A stretch of DNA of 64,000 nt. It comes from Mangrovimicrobium sp033283325. GTDB lineage: Bacteria; Pseudomonadota; Gammaproteobacteria; Pseudomonadales; Halieaceae. Each line of letters opens with the position of its first letter. The stretch's first letter is position 1. The stretch spans positions 1,736,001 through 1,800,000 of the forward strand of contig JAWMQO010000001.1 of NCBI GenBank assembly GCA_033283325.1, read 5' to 3'. The notes below the pieces were generated by a model. It searched no databases and was not told where the DNA came from. It saw only the letters and a list, made by a program, of their open reading frames with translations. A program made the position numbers and the translations under genes. Below, in pieces: positions 49,351 to 58,646 of this stretch.

Positions 49351-49827
49351 GTGTACAGCTTGACCGTCCTCATCATCTGCTCGCTCGTCGGTGTTGCCGT
49401 AGGCCTGGGCCTCGGCGCCCTGTTCGCCCAGCGCGTCTCTCCCAGCGGCCAGAAGCGCCGCGAAGCGGAGCGTGAACTGGACCGCGCCCTGCAGGAGAAA
49501 AAGGCCTACGAGGACGAGGTAGTGGAACATTTTACCGACACTGCCAAGCTGCTCAACCAGCTCACCAACAGCTACCGCGAGGTGCACAATCACCTGGCGC
49601 AGGGCGCTGCGGAACTGTGCCGCGGCAAGGGGCCGGTCGCCCTCGATCACATGGACCGCAAGGCCGATCCCTCGGAGATTCCCGCGGAACTGGGGGACAT
49701 CCAACCGCCCCGCGACTACGCGCCGAAGGCCTCGCCCGAACAGCAGGGCATTCTCAGCGAAGGCTACGGCCTCGACCGCAAGAAAATCGACGCGGAAGAA
49801 GAGTTGCCGGAGCCCCCGAAGCCCTGA
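49351..49827 (+). CDS. zapG: ZapG/YhcB family membrane protein (DUF1043)
   Basis: A 158-residue inner-membrane protein with one N-terminal helix (LTVLIICSLVGVAVGLGLGA) and a cytoplasmic coiled coil (RREAERELDRALQEKKAYED). Family members affect cell-envelope synthesis and cell shape. The start is GTG at 49351 with AAGGAG at good spacing; in-frame upstream sequence is array 3 and other non-coding DNA. Confidence 0.93.
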   Translation: MYSLTVLIICSLVGVAVGLGLGALFAQRVSPSGQKRREAERELDRALQEKKAYEDEVVEHFTDTAKLLNQLTNSYREVHNHLAQGAAELCRGKGPVALDHMDRKADPSEIPAELGDIQPPRDYAPKASPEQQGILSEGYGLDRKKIDAEEELPEPPKP

Positions 49828-49857
49828 ATTTCCATGCGCCGGGCGCAGTCCCGGCCG

Positions 49858-50619
49858 TCATACCGGATTGTCGCAATCGAAGAACTGGTGGCTCAGGGAA
49901 AACTGCTCCGCCAGCGCCTCGCCCACTGCCTGCACGCCGTAACGCTCGGTGGCGTGATGCCCCGCAGCGATGAACACGATGCCCTCCTCCCGCGCGGTGT
50001 GTACCGTCGGCTCCGAGATTTCCCCGGTGACAAAGGCATCCGCCCCGGCGGCAACGGCCGCATCGATGTAGGACTGTGCCGCGCCGGTACACCAGGCCAC
50101 GCGGCGAATTTCCCGCTCCGGTTCACCGATCAACAAGGGCTCTCGACGGGTGATATCAGCGAGCCTGGCACTGAGTTCCGCGGCGCTAAGGGGTTCCGGG
50201 AGGAAGGCGATGTCGCCCACCGCGGTCGGGTCCGCGGGATTCAGGGGGCCGGGGTCGACGACCCCGATCAACTGGCCGAGGCGCGCGTTGTTGCCCAGGG
50301 TCGGGTGGGCATCCAGCGGCAGGTGATAGGCAAGCAGGCTGATATCGTTGGCCAGCAGGGTCGCCAGGCGGCGGCGCTTCATTCCCACCACCGGCTCCGC
50401 TTCACCCCGCCAGAAGTAGCCGTGGTGGACAAGGATCGCATCGGCGCCCCACTCCACCGCCCGGTCCAGCAGCGCCTGGCTGGCGGTGACGCCGGTCGCC
50501 AGGCGGCTCACCTCGGCGCGTCCCTCCACCTGCAGGCCGTTGGGGCAGTAATCGCGGAATCGCGCCGGCTGGAGCTGCTCCTCCAGCCAGTGGACCAGCG
50601 CGGTCAAAGTCGTGCTCAT
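49858..50619 (-). CDS. Nif3-like dinuclear metal center protein (YbgI type)
   Basis: A 253-residue Nif3 family protein that forms a hexameric toroid and binds two metals. Ligands are in AILVHHGYFWRG, LLAYHLPLDAHP and IFIAAGHHATER-type sequence (here VFIAAGHHATERYG). The function is not firmly known; roles in GTP cyclohydrolase-related or nucleic-acid chemistry have been suggested. The ATG at 50619 precedes the family start STTLTALVHWLEEQLQ. Confidence 0.93.
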   Translation of the reverse strand: MSTTLTALVHWLEEQLQPARFRDYCPNGLQVEGRAEVSRLATGVTASQALLDRAVEWGADAILVHHGYFWRGEAEPVVGMKRRRLATLLANDISLLAYHLPLDAHPTLGNNARLGQLIGVVDPGPLNPADPTAVGDIAFLPEPLSAAELSARLADITRREPLLIGEPEREIRRVAWCTGAAQSYIDAAVAAGADAFVTGEISEPTVHTAREEGIVFIAAGHHATERYGVQAVGEALAEQFSLSHQFFDCDNPV

Positions 50620-50731
50620 AAATGGCCTTTCTGTTCGCGGCGGACCCGCTTCATATACAATACCCGGATAACCCGCGTGGGGAGCTGCTGTGCCAGCATA
50701 CCCTACTCCAGACTGGGCACCGATAACAGCA

Positions 50732-51820
50732 ATGCAAGCTACCCTTAAATTCATTACCTGGCCGGCGATTGCCGGGCTGCTGGCAGCCCTGCTGATACTC
50801 GATCGCTGGGTATTTCCCGCGCAGCCGGACGAATCGGTGCAACACGTGGCGACCGCCAGCTATAACAGCGCGGTTACCCGGGCCACCCCCGCGGTCGTCA
50901 ATATCTACACCGCCAAGCTGGTCAACAGCAGCGTTACCCCCCTCTTCCAGGAGCGCTTTCGCCGCAATCCACGCCCGCGCATCGAGCGCTCCCTCGGTTC
51001 CGGCGTCATCATCTCCGAACAGGGACACATCCTCACCAACCTGCACGTGATCGCCGGCGCCGACGCGATCTGGGTACTGCTGCACGACGGCCGCACCGCC
51101 AATGCCCTGGTCATCGGCAGCGATTCGGCCACCGACCTCGCGGTGCTGAAGGTCGACCTGCCGGACCTGGTGCCGGCGGAGCTGGCGGACTCGGACCAGT
51201 TGCGGGTGGGAGACGTGGTACTGGCAATCGGCAACCCCCTGGGCTTCGGCCACTCGGTGACCCAGGGCATCGTTTCCGGCCTCGGCCGCTGGGGCCTGCA
51301 GCCGAATACCTTCGAGGACTACATCCAGACCGATGCCACCATTCACCAGGGCAACTCGGGCGGTGCGCTGGTCGACGCCGAGGGCCGGCTGGTGGGCATC
51401 AACACCCTGATCTACACCACCAACAACCAGAGTTCGGGCACCGGCATAGGCATCAGCCTCGCCCTGCCGAGCAACCTGGCGCTCTACGTCATGAAGGACC
51501 TGATCGAGTACGGGGAAGTCATCCGGGGCTGGCTCGGGGTCAGTGTCGAACCGGTGCGACTGGCGGGCGACAACCAGCAGCAGGCGCTGCTGGTGATCGG
51601 TGTGGCCGAGGGCAGCCCCGCGGAGCGCGCGGACATCCAGCCCGGCGACGTGATCACCCACATCAACGGCAGCCAGGTCATCGATGGCCGGCTGACCATG
51701 CACAAGATCGCCCGCCTGCGCCCCGGAGAGCCGGTACGGGTAACCGTCCAGCGCAACCAGCAGAGCCTGGAGCTGCAGGCGGTGGTGGGCGCGCAGGGCC
51801 AGAACAGCCCCGCGGCCTGA
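50732..51820 (+). CDS. degS: DegS/AlgW-type periplasmic serine protease
   Basis: A 362-residue HtrA-family protease anchored by an N-terminal helix (LKFITWPAIAGLLAALLIL) with one PDZ domain. The triad is in LTNLHVIAGAD (His), SATDLAVLKVD (Asp) and HQGNSGGALVD (Ser). It senses misfolded outer-membrane proteins and cleaves the anti-sigma RseA/MucA. The ATG at 50732 matches the AlgW-like start; a GTG at 50690 with GGGGAG is an alternative. It is convergent with hisD, the Pseudomonas-type neighbour. Confidence 0.94.
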   Translation: MQATLKFITWPAIAGLLAALLILDRWVFPAQPDESVQHVATASYNSAVTRATPAVVNIYTAKLVNSSVTPLFQERFRRNPRPRIERSLGSGVIISEQGHILTNLHVIAGADAIWVLLHDGRTANALVIGSDSATDLAVLKVDLPDLVPAELADSDQLRVGDVVLAIGNPLGFGHSVTQGIVSGLGRWGLQPNTFEDYIQTDATIHQGNSGGALVDAEGRLVGINTLIYTTNNQSSGTGIGISLALPSNLALYVMKDLIEYGEVIRGWLGVSVEPVRLAGDNQQQALLVIGVAEGSPAERADIQPGDVITHINGSQVIDGRLTMHKIARLRPGEPVRVTVQRNQQSLELQAVVGAQGQNSPAA

Positions 51821-51831
51821 GCCTCGGGACG

Positions 51832-53124
51832 TCAGTCCTCGAGCCTGAGCTCCGCCGCCCGGGCGTGGGCCGTAAGGGATTCGCCACGGGCCAGGGTAGA
51901 AGCCACCCGACCGAGGGCCTGCACACCTTCGTCACTGCACATGATCACCGAGCTGCGCTTCTGGAAGTCGTAGACCCCCAGGGGTGAAAAGAATCGCGCG
52001 CTGCCGGCGGTCGGCAGGACGTGATTGGGGCCGGCGCAGTAGTCGCCGAGGGCCTCGGAAGTCCAGCGACCCATGAAGATCGCACCGGCATGCCGGACCG
52101 AAGGCAGGAGAGCCTCGGGATCGCCAACCGACAACTCCAAGTGCTCCGGGGCGATGCGGTTGCTGATGGCCACCGCGTCGTCGAGGTCGCGGGTCAGGAT
52201 CATGGCGCCGCGGTTTTCCAGCGAGGCACGGATAATCCCGGCCCTGTCCATCGAGGGCAGCAGGCGCTCGATGCTCGCCGCCACCGCGTCGAGATAGTCC
52301 GCGTCCGGGGACAGCAGGATGGAGCGTGCGTTTTCGTCGTGCTCGGCCTGGGAGAAAAGGTCCATCGCCACCCAGTCGGGGTCGGTGCTGCCGTCGCCGA
52401 TCACCAGGATTTCGGAAGGGCCGGCGATCATGTCGATGCCCACCCGGCCGAAAACCATGCGCTTGGCCGTGGCGACATAGATATTGCCGGGGCCGACGAT
52501 CTTGTCCACTGCGGGAACCGTTTCGGTGCCGTAGGCCAGTGCCGCGACGGCCTGCGCGCCGCCGATGGTGAAAACCCGGTGGACGCCGGCGATGGCCGCG
52601 GCGGCCAGCACCAGCTCGTTGAGTTCGCCGTCGGGCGCGGGCACCACCATTACGATCTGCTCGACCCCGGCCACCTGCGCCGGAATCGCGTTCATCAGGA
52701 CCGACGAGGGGTAGCTCGCCTTGCCGCCGGGCACGTAAATACCCGCCCGCGACAGGGCCGTAACCTGCTGCCCGAGGAGATTGCCGGCGGCGTCGCGATA
52801 GCGCCAGCTTTCCTGTAATTGGTGCTGGTGGTATTCGCGAATACGCGCCGCAGCGGTTTCCAGTGCCGCACGGTGTTCGGCGGGAATCGCTTCCAGCGCC
52901 GCCTGCAAACGCTCCTGGCCGACTTCCAGTTCAGCCGGCGAGTCCACCCGAAGGCCATCCAGGCGCGCCGTATGCTCCAGCAGCGCGGCGTCGCCACGGC
53001 TGGCAACGTCGGCGAGAATATCCTGCACGGTGGCGTTGACCGCCTGGTCCAGTTCCTCTTCCCACTCGGTCAGCGAGTTGAGCTGGGCGTCGAAGTCTGG
53101 CTGGTTTGTTGCGAGTCGGCGCAT
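51832..53124 (-). CDS. hisD: Histidinol dehydrogenase
   Basis: A 430-residue zinc enzyme that catalyses the last two steps of histidine synthesis. The signature AGPSEILVIGDGSTDPDWVA and the metal-binding region with LFSQAEHDENA are present. The gene is 1 base after hisG, giving a hisG-hisD unit. The remaining his genes are elsewhere. Confidence 0.97.
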   Translation of the reverse strand: MRRLATNQPDFDAQLNSLTEWEEELDQAVNATVQDILADVASRGDAALLEHTARLDGLRVDSPAELEVGQERLQAALEAIPAEHRAALETAAARIREYHQHQLQESWRYRDAAGNLLGQQVTALSRAGIYVPGGKASYPSSVLMNAIPAQVAGVEQIVMVVPAPDGELNELVLAAAAIAGVHRVFTIGGAQAVAALAYGTETVPAVDKIVGPGNIYVATAKRMVFGRVGIDMIAGPSEILVIGDGSTDPDWVAMDLFSQAEHDENARSILLSPDADYLDAVAASIERLLPSMDRAGIIRASLENRGAMILTRDLDDAVAISNRIAPEHLELSVGDPEALLPSVRHAGAIFMGRWTSEALGDYCAGPNHVLPTAGSARFFSPLGVYDFQKRSSVIMCSDEGVQALGRVASTLARGESLTAHARAAELRLED

Positions 53125-53125
53125 G

Positions 53126-53761
53126 TCACTTGTTCTCCACGATATCGCCGAGGCGGTCCACCAGCGACTGGATGGCGCTGAAATTCGATCGCATCGCCGC
53201 CTTGTTGACCACCAGCCGGGAACTGATCGCGGCGATCTCCTCCAGCGGCGCCATGCCGTTGGCCCGCAAGGTATTGCCGGTATCGACGATATCCACGATC
53301 AGGTCCGCCAGGTCCATGATCGGCGCCAGTTCCATCGCGCCGTACAGCTTGATCAATTCCGCCTGCACGCCCTGGCTGGCGAAATAGTCGCGGGCGATGT
53401 TGACGAACTTGGTGGCCACGCGGATTCTCCCGCTGCCGCCCTGCCAGCCCACCGGGCCCGCGGTCATCAGTCGACAGCGGGCAATCCCGAGATCCAGCGG
53501 TTCGTAGAGGCCTTCCGCGCCGTGTTCGAGCAGGATGTCCTTGCCGACCACGCCGATATCGGCCACACCGTGGCGGACATAGGTCGGCACGTCGGTACCG
53601 CGCAGGATAACCATGCGCACCCCCGGCAGGGTGCTCTCGAACACCAGCTTGCGGCTCTGCGCGGGATCGTCCAGGGGCTCGATACCGGCGCGGGCCAGCA
53701 AGGGCAAGGTCTCCTTGAGTATCCGTCCCTTGGTCAGGGCAATGGTGATGCTATCGCTCAT
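53126..53761 (-). CDS. hisG: ATP phosphoribosyltransferase, short form
   Basis: A 211-residue catalytic subunit of the first committed step of histidine synthesis. It starts DSITIALTKGRILKETLPLL, and the PRPP loop is in LIVDIVDTGNTLRANGM. It lacks the C-terminal regulatory domain, so it needs HisZ, which is not in the window. It is next to ibaG with a 3-base gap; murA, usually between the two, is absent. Confidence 0.96.
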   Translation of the reverse strand: MSDSITIALTKGRILKETLPLLARAGIEPLDDPAQSRKLVFESTLPGVRMVILRGTDVPTYVRHGVADIGVVGKDILLEHGAEGLYEPLDLGIARCRLMTAGPVGWQGGSGRIRVATKFVNIARDYFASQGVQAELIKLYGAMELAPIMDLADLIVDIVDTGNTLRANGMAPLEEIAAISSRLVVNKAAMRSNFSAIQSLVDRLGDIVENK

Positions 53762-53764
53762 CGC

Positions 53765-54004
53765 TCAGCCCTGCGCCTGCCACTCCTGGGGCGTCAAGGT
53801 CCGGATATTGACTGCGTGGATATTGCCTTCGGCGATCTGCTCGCCGAGGGCGCCGTAGACCAGTTGCTGTTTCTTGACCGGGCGCAGGCCTTCGAAGACA
53901 TCGCCGATGGCGACGATATCGTAGTTGGCGCCTTCGCCCTGCACATGGAATTCGCAGTCCGGCAGGTGGGCCTGCAGCAGGGACTTGACGGTCACGGCGT
54001 CCAT
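53765..54004 (-). CDS. ibaG: BolA-family protein IbaG
   Basis: A 79-residue BolA-like protein (MDAVTVKSLLQAHLPDCEFH; GLRPVKKQQLVYGAL; HAVNIRTLTPQEW). The conserved His near the end of the domain and the acidic loop are present. Members bind Fe-S clusters with monothiol glutaredoxins. The start is at 54004. It keeps its usual place next to the mla genes, but mlaB and murA are not next to it. Confidence 0.93.
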   Translation of the reverse strand: MDAVTVKSLLQAHLPDCEFHVQGEGANYDIVAIGDVFEGLRPVKKQQLVYGALGEQIAEGNIHAVNIRTLTPQEWQAQG

Positions 54005-54112
54005 AGATTTCTCCCGGGACAATTATCGGATAAAGCGGTAAACGCCCCAGCGCTCGGCCGGGGCGTGGAAAAGCGGCATTTTAGTGAAATTTGCCGGCGA
54101 TAGCGACCGCGA

Positions 54113-54790
54113 TCAGGACTTCTCCAGTTCGGCCTCCGCCGCCTCGAGTGACCAGCCGTCGATCACGGCATCGAGGTCACCCTCATGTTCGCGCGCCGAG
54201 GCCTGGAACTGGCTGCGATAGATCTCACCGAGGTTCACGGTTTCGACGATCATGTTGCGCAGTTTCCACTCGCCCGAGCGGTCGCGCCCCATCTGGTAGT
54301 AGACGACATAGGGCTGCGCCTTGTCGGAGAAAATCAGCTGTTCTACCGTCGCCTGCTTGGCGCTGCTCTCGTCCTGGGCGGGCAGGGAAACTTCCACACG
54401 CGAACCACCAAAGGCGAGCAGGCCCTTGCTGTAGGTACGCACCAGGCCGGTACGCATCACCTCGGAAAAGCGGTCCAGCTGCTCGCGCAGTTTTTCCCGC
54501 CCGGCCTCGTCCAGGGAGCGGTAGCGTTCACTGCTGGCATAGGGACCCATCACGCCGCGGGCGAAACCGCGGAAGTCGACGACAGGATCCAGAATTTCAT
54601 GCACTGCGGCGTAGTAGCGCTCCGGATCGCTGTCAGCATAGGATTTCGCATCTTCCACCACTGCCATGACTCGCTGCGAAGTATCGCGAACGACGTCGTG
54701 GGCGGTGGGGCCGGCTGTTTCCTGGGCTGCGACAACGCTCCCCCAGCACAGCAATACAAACAACCAGATGACTTGAAAATTCTTCGACAT
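54113..54790 (-). CDS. mlaC: Phospholipid-binding protein MlaC
   Basis: A 225-residue periplasmic protein that shuttles phospholipids between the outer-membrane MlaA complex and the MlaFEDB transporter. A signal peptide (VIWLFVLLCWGSVVAAQE) and a canonical MlaC body (FRGFARGVMGPYASSERYRS, YVVYYQMGRDRSGEWKLRNM) are seen. The genes mlaF, mlaE and mlaD, which normally lie immediately upstream, and mlaB downstream, are missing here. The gene next upstream is the divergent antiporter. Confidence 0.95.
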   Translation of the reverse strand: MSKNFQVIWLFVLLCWGSVVAAQETAGPTAHDVVRDTSQRVMAVVEDAKSYADSDPERYYAAVHEILDPVVDFRGFARGVMGPYASSERYRSLDEAGREKLREQLDRFSEVMRTGLVRTYSKGLLAFGGSRVEVSLPAQDESSAKQATVEQLIFSDKAQPYVVYYQMGRDRSGEWKLRNMIVETVNLGEIYRSQFQASAREHEGDLDAVIDGWSLEAAEAELEKS

Positions 54791-54972
54791 GAACGATCCC
54801 CACAGGATGAAATTGCACTATTCACAGCTGCACCGGCCTGTATAATCCGGCGTTGGCGTTCGGGTGCGTTTGCCAAGCGCGCTTCCCGGACACCCGCCAT
54901 CTGTGACATCAGGGATGATCCCGCAGTTCCACGCCACAGCGCGGCGCATACTGTAACAGGAAAAGTATTCAT

Positions 54973-55947
54973 ATGCTGTTAGCTGCCGCAGCCATTCTGG
55001 TCGGCTTTATTATCCTTATCTGGAGTGCGGATTTATTCGTCGCGGGCGCCGCCTCCATCGCTGAAAACATGGGTATGTCACCCATCGTGATCGGCCTGAC
55101 CATCGTGTCCCTGGGCACCTCTGCGCCGGAAGTCCTGGTGTCGATCACCGCCGCCCTGTCCGGCGCCGGAAACCTCGCGATCGGCAATGCCATCGGATCC
55201 AATATCGCCAACATCGGCCTGGTGCTCGGCATCACCGTACTGATAGCCCCGCTCATGGTGCACTCGAGTTGCATGCGCAAGGAGATGCCTACCCTGCTGC
55301 TGGTTACCGTGGGTACCGGTGTACTGTTGATCGACCAGTCGCTGTCCGCAGTGGACGGCATAGTGATGATCGTGACCCTGGTCGGCCTGGTCTTCTACAT
55401 GATGCGCAGCCAGCAGAAAGACGAAGTCCTGATGGGCGAAGCGGAAGAGGAATACCTCCCCCACTTGAGCCCCATGCGCGCCTGGCTGACCTTCGCCTTC
55501 GGCCTCGCCCTGCTGGTGGCCAGTTCGCGCCTGCTGGTCTGGGGCGCAGTCTCCGTCGCCGGCTCCCTGGGCGTGTCCGAGCTGGTCATCGGCCTGACCA
55601 TCATCGCCGTGGGGACCAGCCTGCCGGAACTGGCGGCGACAGTGGCCAGCGCCCTGCGCGGCCATACGGAAATCGCCCTCGGCAACGTCATTGGCTCCAA
55701 CATGTTCAACCTGCTGATCGTGATGGCGATACCGGGCCTGTTCGATACCGCCCTGCTGGAGCCCTCGGTCACCCAGCGCGACTACCCCACCATGACCTTC
55801 CTGACCTTTTTCCTCGCCGCGGCCATTCTCATCAGCCGCAAGCGCAGCCGCTCCCAGGAGGGCCACGCCTACATCGGTCGCACAGTCGGGGTGTTGTTAG
55901 TCGGTTCCTACGCGCTGTATTATTATTGGTTATATGTCAGCCTTTGA
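54973..55947 (+). CDS. Calcium/sodium antiporter (YrbG family)
   Basis: A 324-residue CaCA-family exchanger with two homologous halves of five helices each. The alpha repeats are visible: IGLTIVSLGTSAPEVLVSIT and IGLTIIAVGTSLPELAATVA, plus GNAIGSNIANIGLVLG and GNVIGSNMFNLLIVMA. It normally sits between the mla genes and kdsD, as here. The ion specificity is inferred from the family. Confidence 0.95.
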   Translation: MLLAAAAILVGFIILIWSADLFVAGAASIAENMGMSPIVIGLTIVSLGTSAPEVLVSITAALSGAGNLAIGNAIGSNIANIGLVLGITVLIAPLMVHSSCMRKEMPTLLLVTVGTGVLLIDQSLSAVDGIVMIVTLVGLVFYMMRSQQKDEVLMGEAEEEYLPHLSPMRAWLTFAFGLALLVASSRLLVWGAVSVAGSLGVSELVIGLTIIAVGTSLPELAATVASALRGHTEIALGNVIGSNMFNLLIVMAIPGLFDTALLEPSVTQRDYPTMTFLTFFLAAAILISRKRSRSQEGHAYIGRTVGVLLVGSYALYYYWLYVSL

Positions 55948-55963
55948 TTCGAGGCCCGCAACC

Positions 55964-56944
55964 ATGGCGGACCAGCCTTCCCCCAGCTTTACCGATTCCG
56001 CCCAGCGCACGATTCGCATGGAGACGGAGGCCATTGCCGCGCTCGCCGGGCGCGTCGGCACCGAGTTCGAAAAAGCCTGCTCACTACTACTCGCCTGTGA
56101 CGGCCGGGTGATCGTCACCGGCATGGGCAAGTCCGGGCACATCGCCCGCAAGATCGCGGCGACCCTCGCCAGCACCGGCACACCGGCATTCTTCGTCCAC
56201 CCCGGGGAAGCCAGCCACGGTGACATGGGCATGATCACAGCGGCCGATGTAGTCATCGCGCTATCCAACAGCGGTGAAGTCACGGAAGTCCTGACCCTCC
56301 TCCCCCTGCTCAAGCGCATGGGCACCGGGCTGATAGCGATGACCGGCAATGCCGACTCCACCCTGGCCCGCGCCGCCGACGCCCACATCGACGCGGGTGT
56401 CGAAACCGAGGCCTGCCCACTGGATCTCGCACCGACCTCCAGCACCACCGCCGCGCTGGTGATGGGAGACGCGCTGGCGATCGCCCTGCTCGAGGCCCGC
56501 GGCTTCACCGCCGAGGATTTCGCCTTTTCCCACCCGGGCGGATCGCTGGGCCGCAAACTGCTGCTCAAGGTCTCCGACCTGATGCGCACCGGCGATGCAA
56601 TCCCCCGGGTAACCGCCGCCACCGCGCTGGCCCCCGCCCTGCTGGAAATCAGCGCCAAGGGCCTGGGCATGACCACGGTGGCCGATGAAAACGGCGCCTT
56701 TATCGGCGTCTTCACCGACGGTGACCTGCGCCGCGCGCTGGATGAACGGGTGGATATCAACAGCACGCCGATCGCCGACCTGATGAGCCGCAAGGCAAAA
56801 ACGATCGCCCCGGGCATGCTCGCCGCGCAGGCCATGCGGATCATGGAAGAGAACGAAATCACCTCCCTGGTGGTAATGGACGAAAGCGGCAACGCCTGTG
56901 GCGTGCTCCACCTCATGCACCTGTTGCACGCAGGAATTGCCTGA
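55964..56944 (+). CDS. kdsD: Arabinose-5-phosphate isomerase
   Basis: A 326-residue enzyme for Kdo synthesis that converts ribulose-5-phosphate to arabinose-5-phosphate. A SIS domain (about 40-180, GMGKSGHIARKIAATLAST, ALSNSGEVTEVL) and two CBS domains (about 200-320) are present. The ATG at 55964 with GAGG was chosen over 55934, which overlaps the antiporter gene. First gene of the kdsD-kdsC-lptCAB-rpoN cluster. Confidence 0.96.
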   Translation: MADQPSPSFTDSAQRTIRMETEAIAALAGRVGTEFEKACSLLLACDGRVIVTGMGKSGHIARKIAATLASTGTPAFFVHPGEASHGDMGMITAADVVIALSNSGEVTEVLTLLPLLKRMGTGLIAMTGNADSTLARAADAHIDAGVETEACPLDLAPTSSTTAALVMGDALAIALLEARGFTAEDFAFSHPGGSLGRKLLLKVSDLMRTGDAIPRVTAATALAPALLEISAKGLGMTTVADENGAFIGVFTDGDLRRALDERVDINSTPIADLMSRKAKTIAPGMLAAQAMRIMEENEITSLVVMDESGNACGVLHLMHLLHAGIA

Positions 56945-56948
56945 AGCG

Positions 56949-57470
56949 ATGGCCGACCTGACAGCGACAGCAAGGGGCTTGCGCCTGTTCGCGCTCGATG
57001 TGGACGGCGTGCTCACCGACGGGCGTATCCAGTACAGCAGCGGCGGTGAGGAGTTGAAGAGCTTCAACATCAAGGACGGGCTCGGCCTCAAGCTGCTGCA
57101 GCGCGACGGTATCGACATCGCCATCATCACCGGCCGCAACTCACCCATGGTCCAGCGGCGAGCGACGGAACTCGGCATCGGGACGATCGTGCAGGGGCGC
57201 GAGGACAAGCTGGTTGCACTGCGCGAACTCTGCGCCACCCGCGGTATCGATACCGCTGCCTGCGCCTACATGGGCGACGACCTTCCCGACCTCGCCGCAG
57301 TGCGCGCCGCCGGCATCGGCTGCGCGCCGGCGGACGCGGTCGCCGTGCTGCGCGCCGCCGCCGATATTGTCACCGGACTCCCCGGCGGCCACGGTGCCGT
57401 GCGTGAAGCCTGCGAACGGATTCTCGACGCCCGCGGCAGCCTGGCTTCCCTGCTCGGTGACTACGACTGA
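56949..57470 (+). CDS. kdsC: 3-deoxy-D-manno-octulosonate 8-phosphate phosphatase
   Basis: A 173-residue HAD phosphatase that makes free Kdo. Catalytic ALDVDGVLTDGRI near residues 15-27, then ITGRNSPMVQRRA and GDDLPDLAAV. The typical tetrameric KdsC length is seen. Starts 4 bases after kdsD; its stop overlaps the lptC start (TGATG). Confidence 0.96.
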   Translation: MADLTATARGLRLFALDVDGVLTDGRIQYSSGGEELKSFNIKDGLGLKLLQRDGIDIAIITGRNSPMVQRRATELGIGTIVQGREDKLVALRELCATRGIDTAACAYMGDDLPDLAAVRAAGIGCAPADAVAVLRAAADIVTGLPGGHGAVREACERILDARGSLASLLGDYD

Positions 57471-58024
57471 TGCGCCGCCCGCTGATCCACATCCTGCTGG
57501 CCCTCGGCCTCCTTCTGGTGGTCAACTACTACTGGAATTCCCACTCCGCCTCGCGCTCCAGCCAGCAGGCCGCGCAGGGCGACGGCGAGCGGCTGCCGCA
57601 GAGCTATATCGACACGGCGCGCACCCGCAGCTTCAGCGCCGACGGCACGCTTTCGGACATCGTCGAAGCACAGCATATCGAGCAATACGGTCGTAATGGT
57701 TTTGCCCTGCTGACCGAACCGCGGATGTACGCCCACAGCGCCAACGACCGCACCTGGACCGCCAGTTCGGAGCGCGGCCGCTTCGAATCCGGTCGCCAGC
57801 GCCTGTTGCTGCGTGAAAACGTCGTCCTGATTCACGACCAGACCGACACGCGCCTGGAGACCCGCGCGATCGATGTCGACCTGGAACAGCGGGTGGCAAG
57901 CTCGGACACACCGGTCACCATTACCCAGGGTGAGAACCGGACAAAGGCCCGCGGCATGCTCGCCAGGCTGAACGAAGAAACCATAAGCCTGGGACCGGAA
58001 GTGGAGAGCATCTATGCGCCCTAG
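57470..58024 (+). CDS. lptC: LPS export protein LptC
   Basis: A 184-residue bitopic protein with an N-terminal helix (IHILLALGLLLVVNYYW) and a periplasmic beta-jellyroll that passes LPS from LptBFG to LptA. The typical motif region (FSADGTLSDIVEAQHIEQYG) is present. It overlaps lptA by 11 bases. Confidence 0.93.
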   Translation: MRRPLIHILLALGLLLVVNYYWNSHSASRSSQQAAQGDGERLPQSYIDTARTRSFSADGTLSDIVEAQHIEQYGRNGFALLTEPRMYAHSANDRTWTASSERGRFESGRQRLLLRENVVLIHDQTDTRLETRAIDVDLEQRVASSDTPVTITQGENRTKARGMLARLNEETISLGPEVESIYAP

Positions 58025-58646
58025 CGCAGGCAAGCTGACGATCCTGCTGCTGGCAGTGCTGGCACCCCTCGCCTGGGCACTCCCGGGCGACCAGGAGCAA
58101 CCGATTCACATCGAGGCGGACCAGGCCCTCAGGGACGAAAACCAGGGCTTCACCCGCTACGAGGGCAACGTCACGCTGCGGCAGGGCAGCCTGGAAATCG
58201 AGGCGGACCAGCTTACGGTCCACCACCGTGGCGAAGACGCAAGCCGCATCACCGCCCGCGGCAACCCCGCCCTGATGCGCCAACAGCCGGAAGCCGACCG
58301 GGGGGTCATCGTCGCCCGCGCCCAGCGCATCGAGTACTACCGCGAAGCCGCCAGGGTGGAACTGCGCGAAGCCGCCAGCATCGAGCAGGATGGCGCCACT
58401 GTCACCGGCGACATGATCGACTACTTCATCAACGAAAAACTGGTACGCGCGGATTCCGACCGCAGCAACATCTCCAGCCGGGTGCAGGTGGTGATCCCCG
58501 CCCAGGTACAGCAGGAAGCCGCGGCGGCACAGGAAGCGGATGCGGCCGGCGGTGAAGCGCAGGCGGCGGACCCCAACGAGTCCCTGCCCACGGAAGTCGA
58601 AACAGCGCCAGTGGAGGATGCCAGTGGCGCAACTGCTAGCCCGTAA
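58014..58646 (+). CDS. lptA: LPS transport periplasmic protein LptA
   Basis: A 210-residue protein with a signal peptide (LTILLLAVLAPLAWA) and the beta-jellyroll core (QPIHIEADQALRDENQGFTR, GNVTLRQGSLEIEADQLTVH). It has an extra disordered Ala/Glu-rich tail after about residue 165, longer than in E. coli. It polymerises as the bridge between LptC and LptD. It overlaps both neighbours. Confidence 0.95.
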   Translation: MRPSAGKLTILLLAVLAPLAWALPGDQEQPIHIEADQALRDENQGFTRYEGNVTLRQGSLEIEADQLTVHHRGEDASRITARGNPALMRQQPEADRGVIVARAQRIEYYREAARVELREAASIEQDGATVTGDMIDYFINEKLVRADSDRSNISSRVQVVIPAQVQQEAAAAQEADAAGGEAQAADPNESLPTEVETAPVEDASGATASP

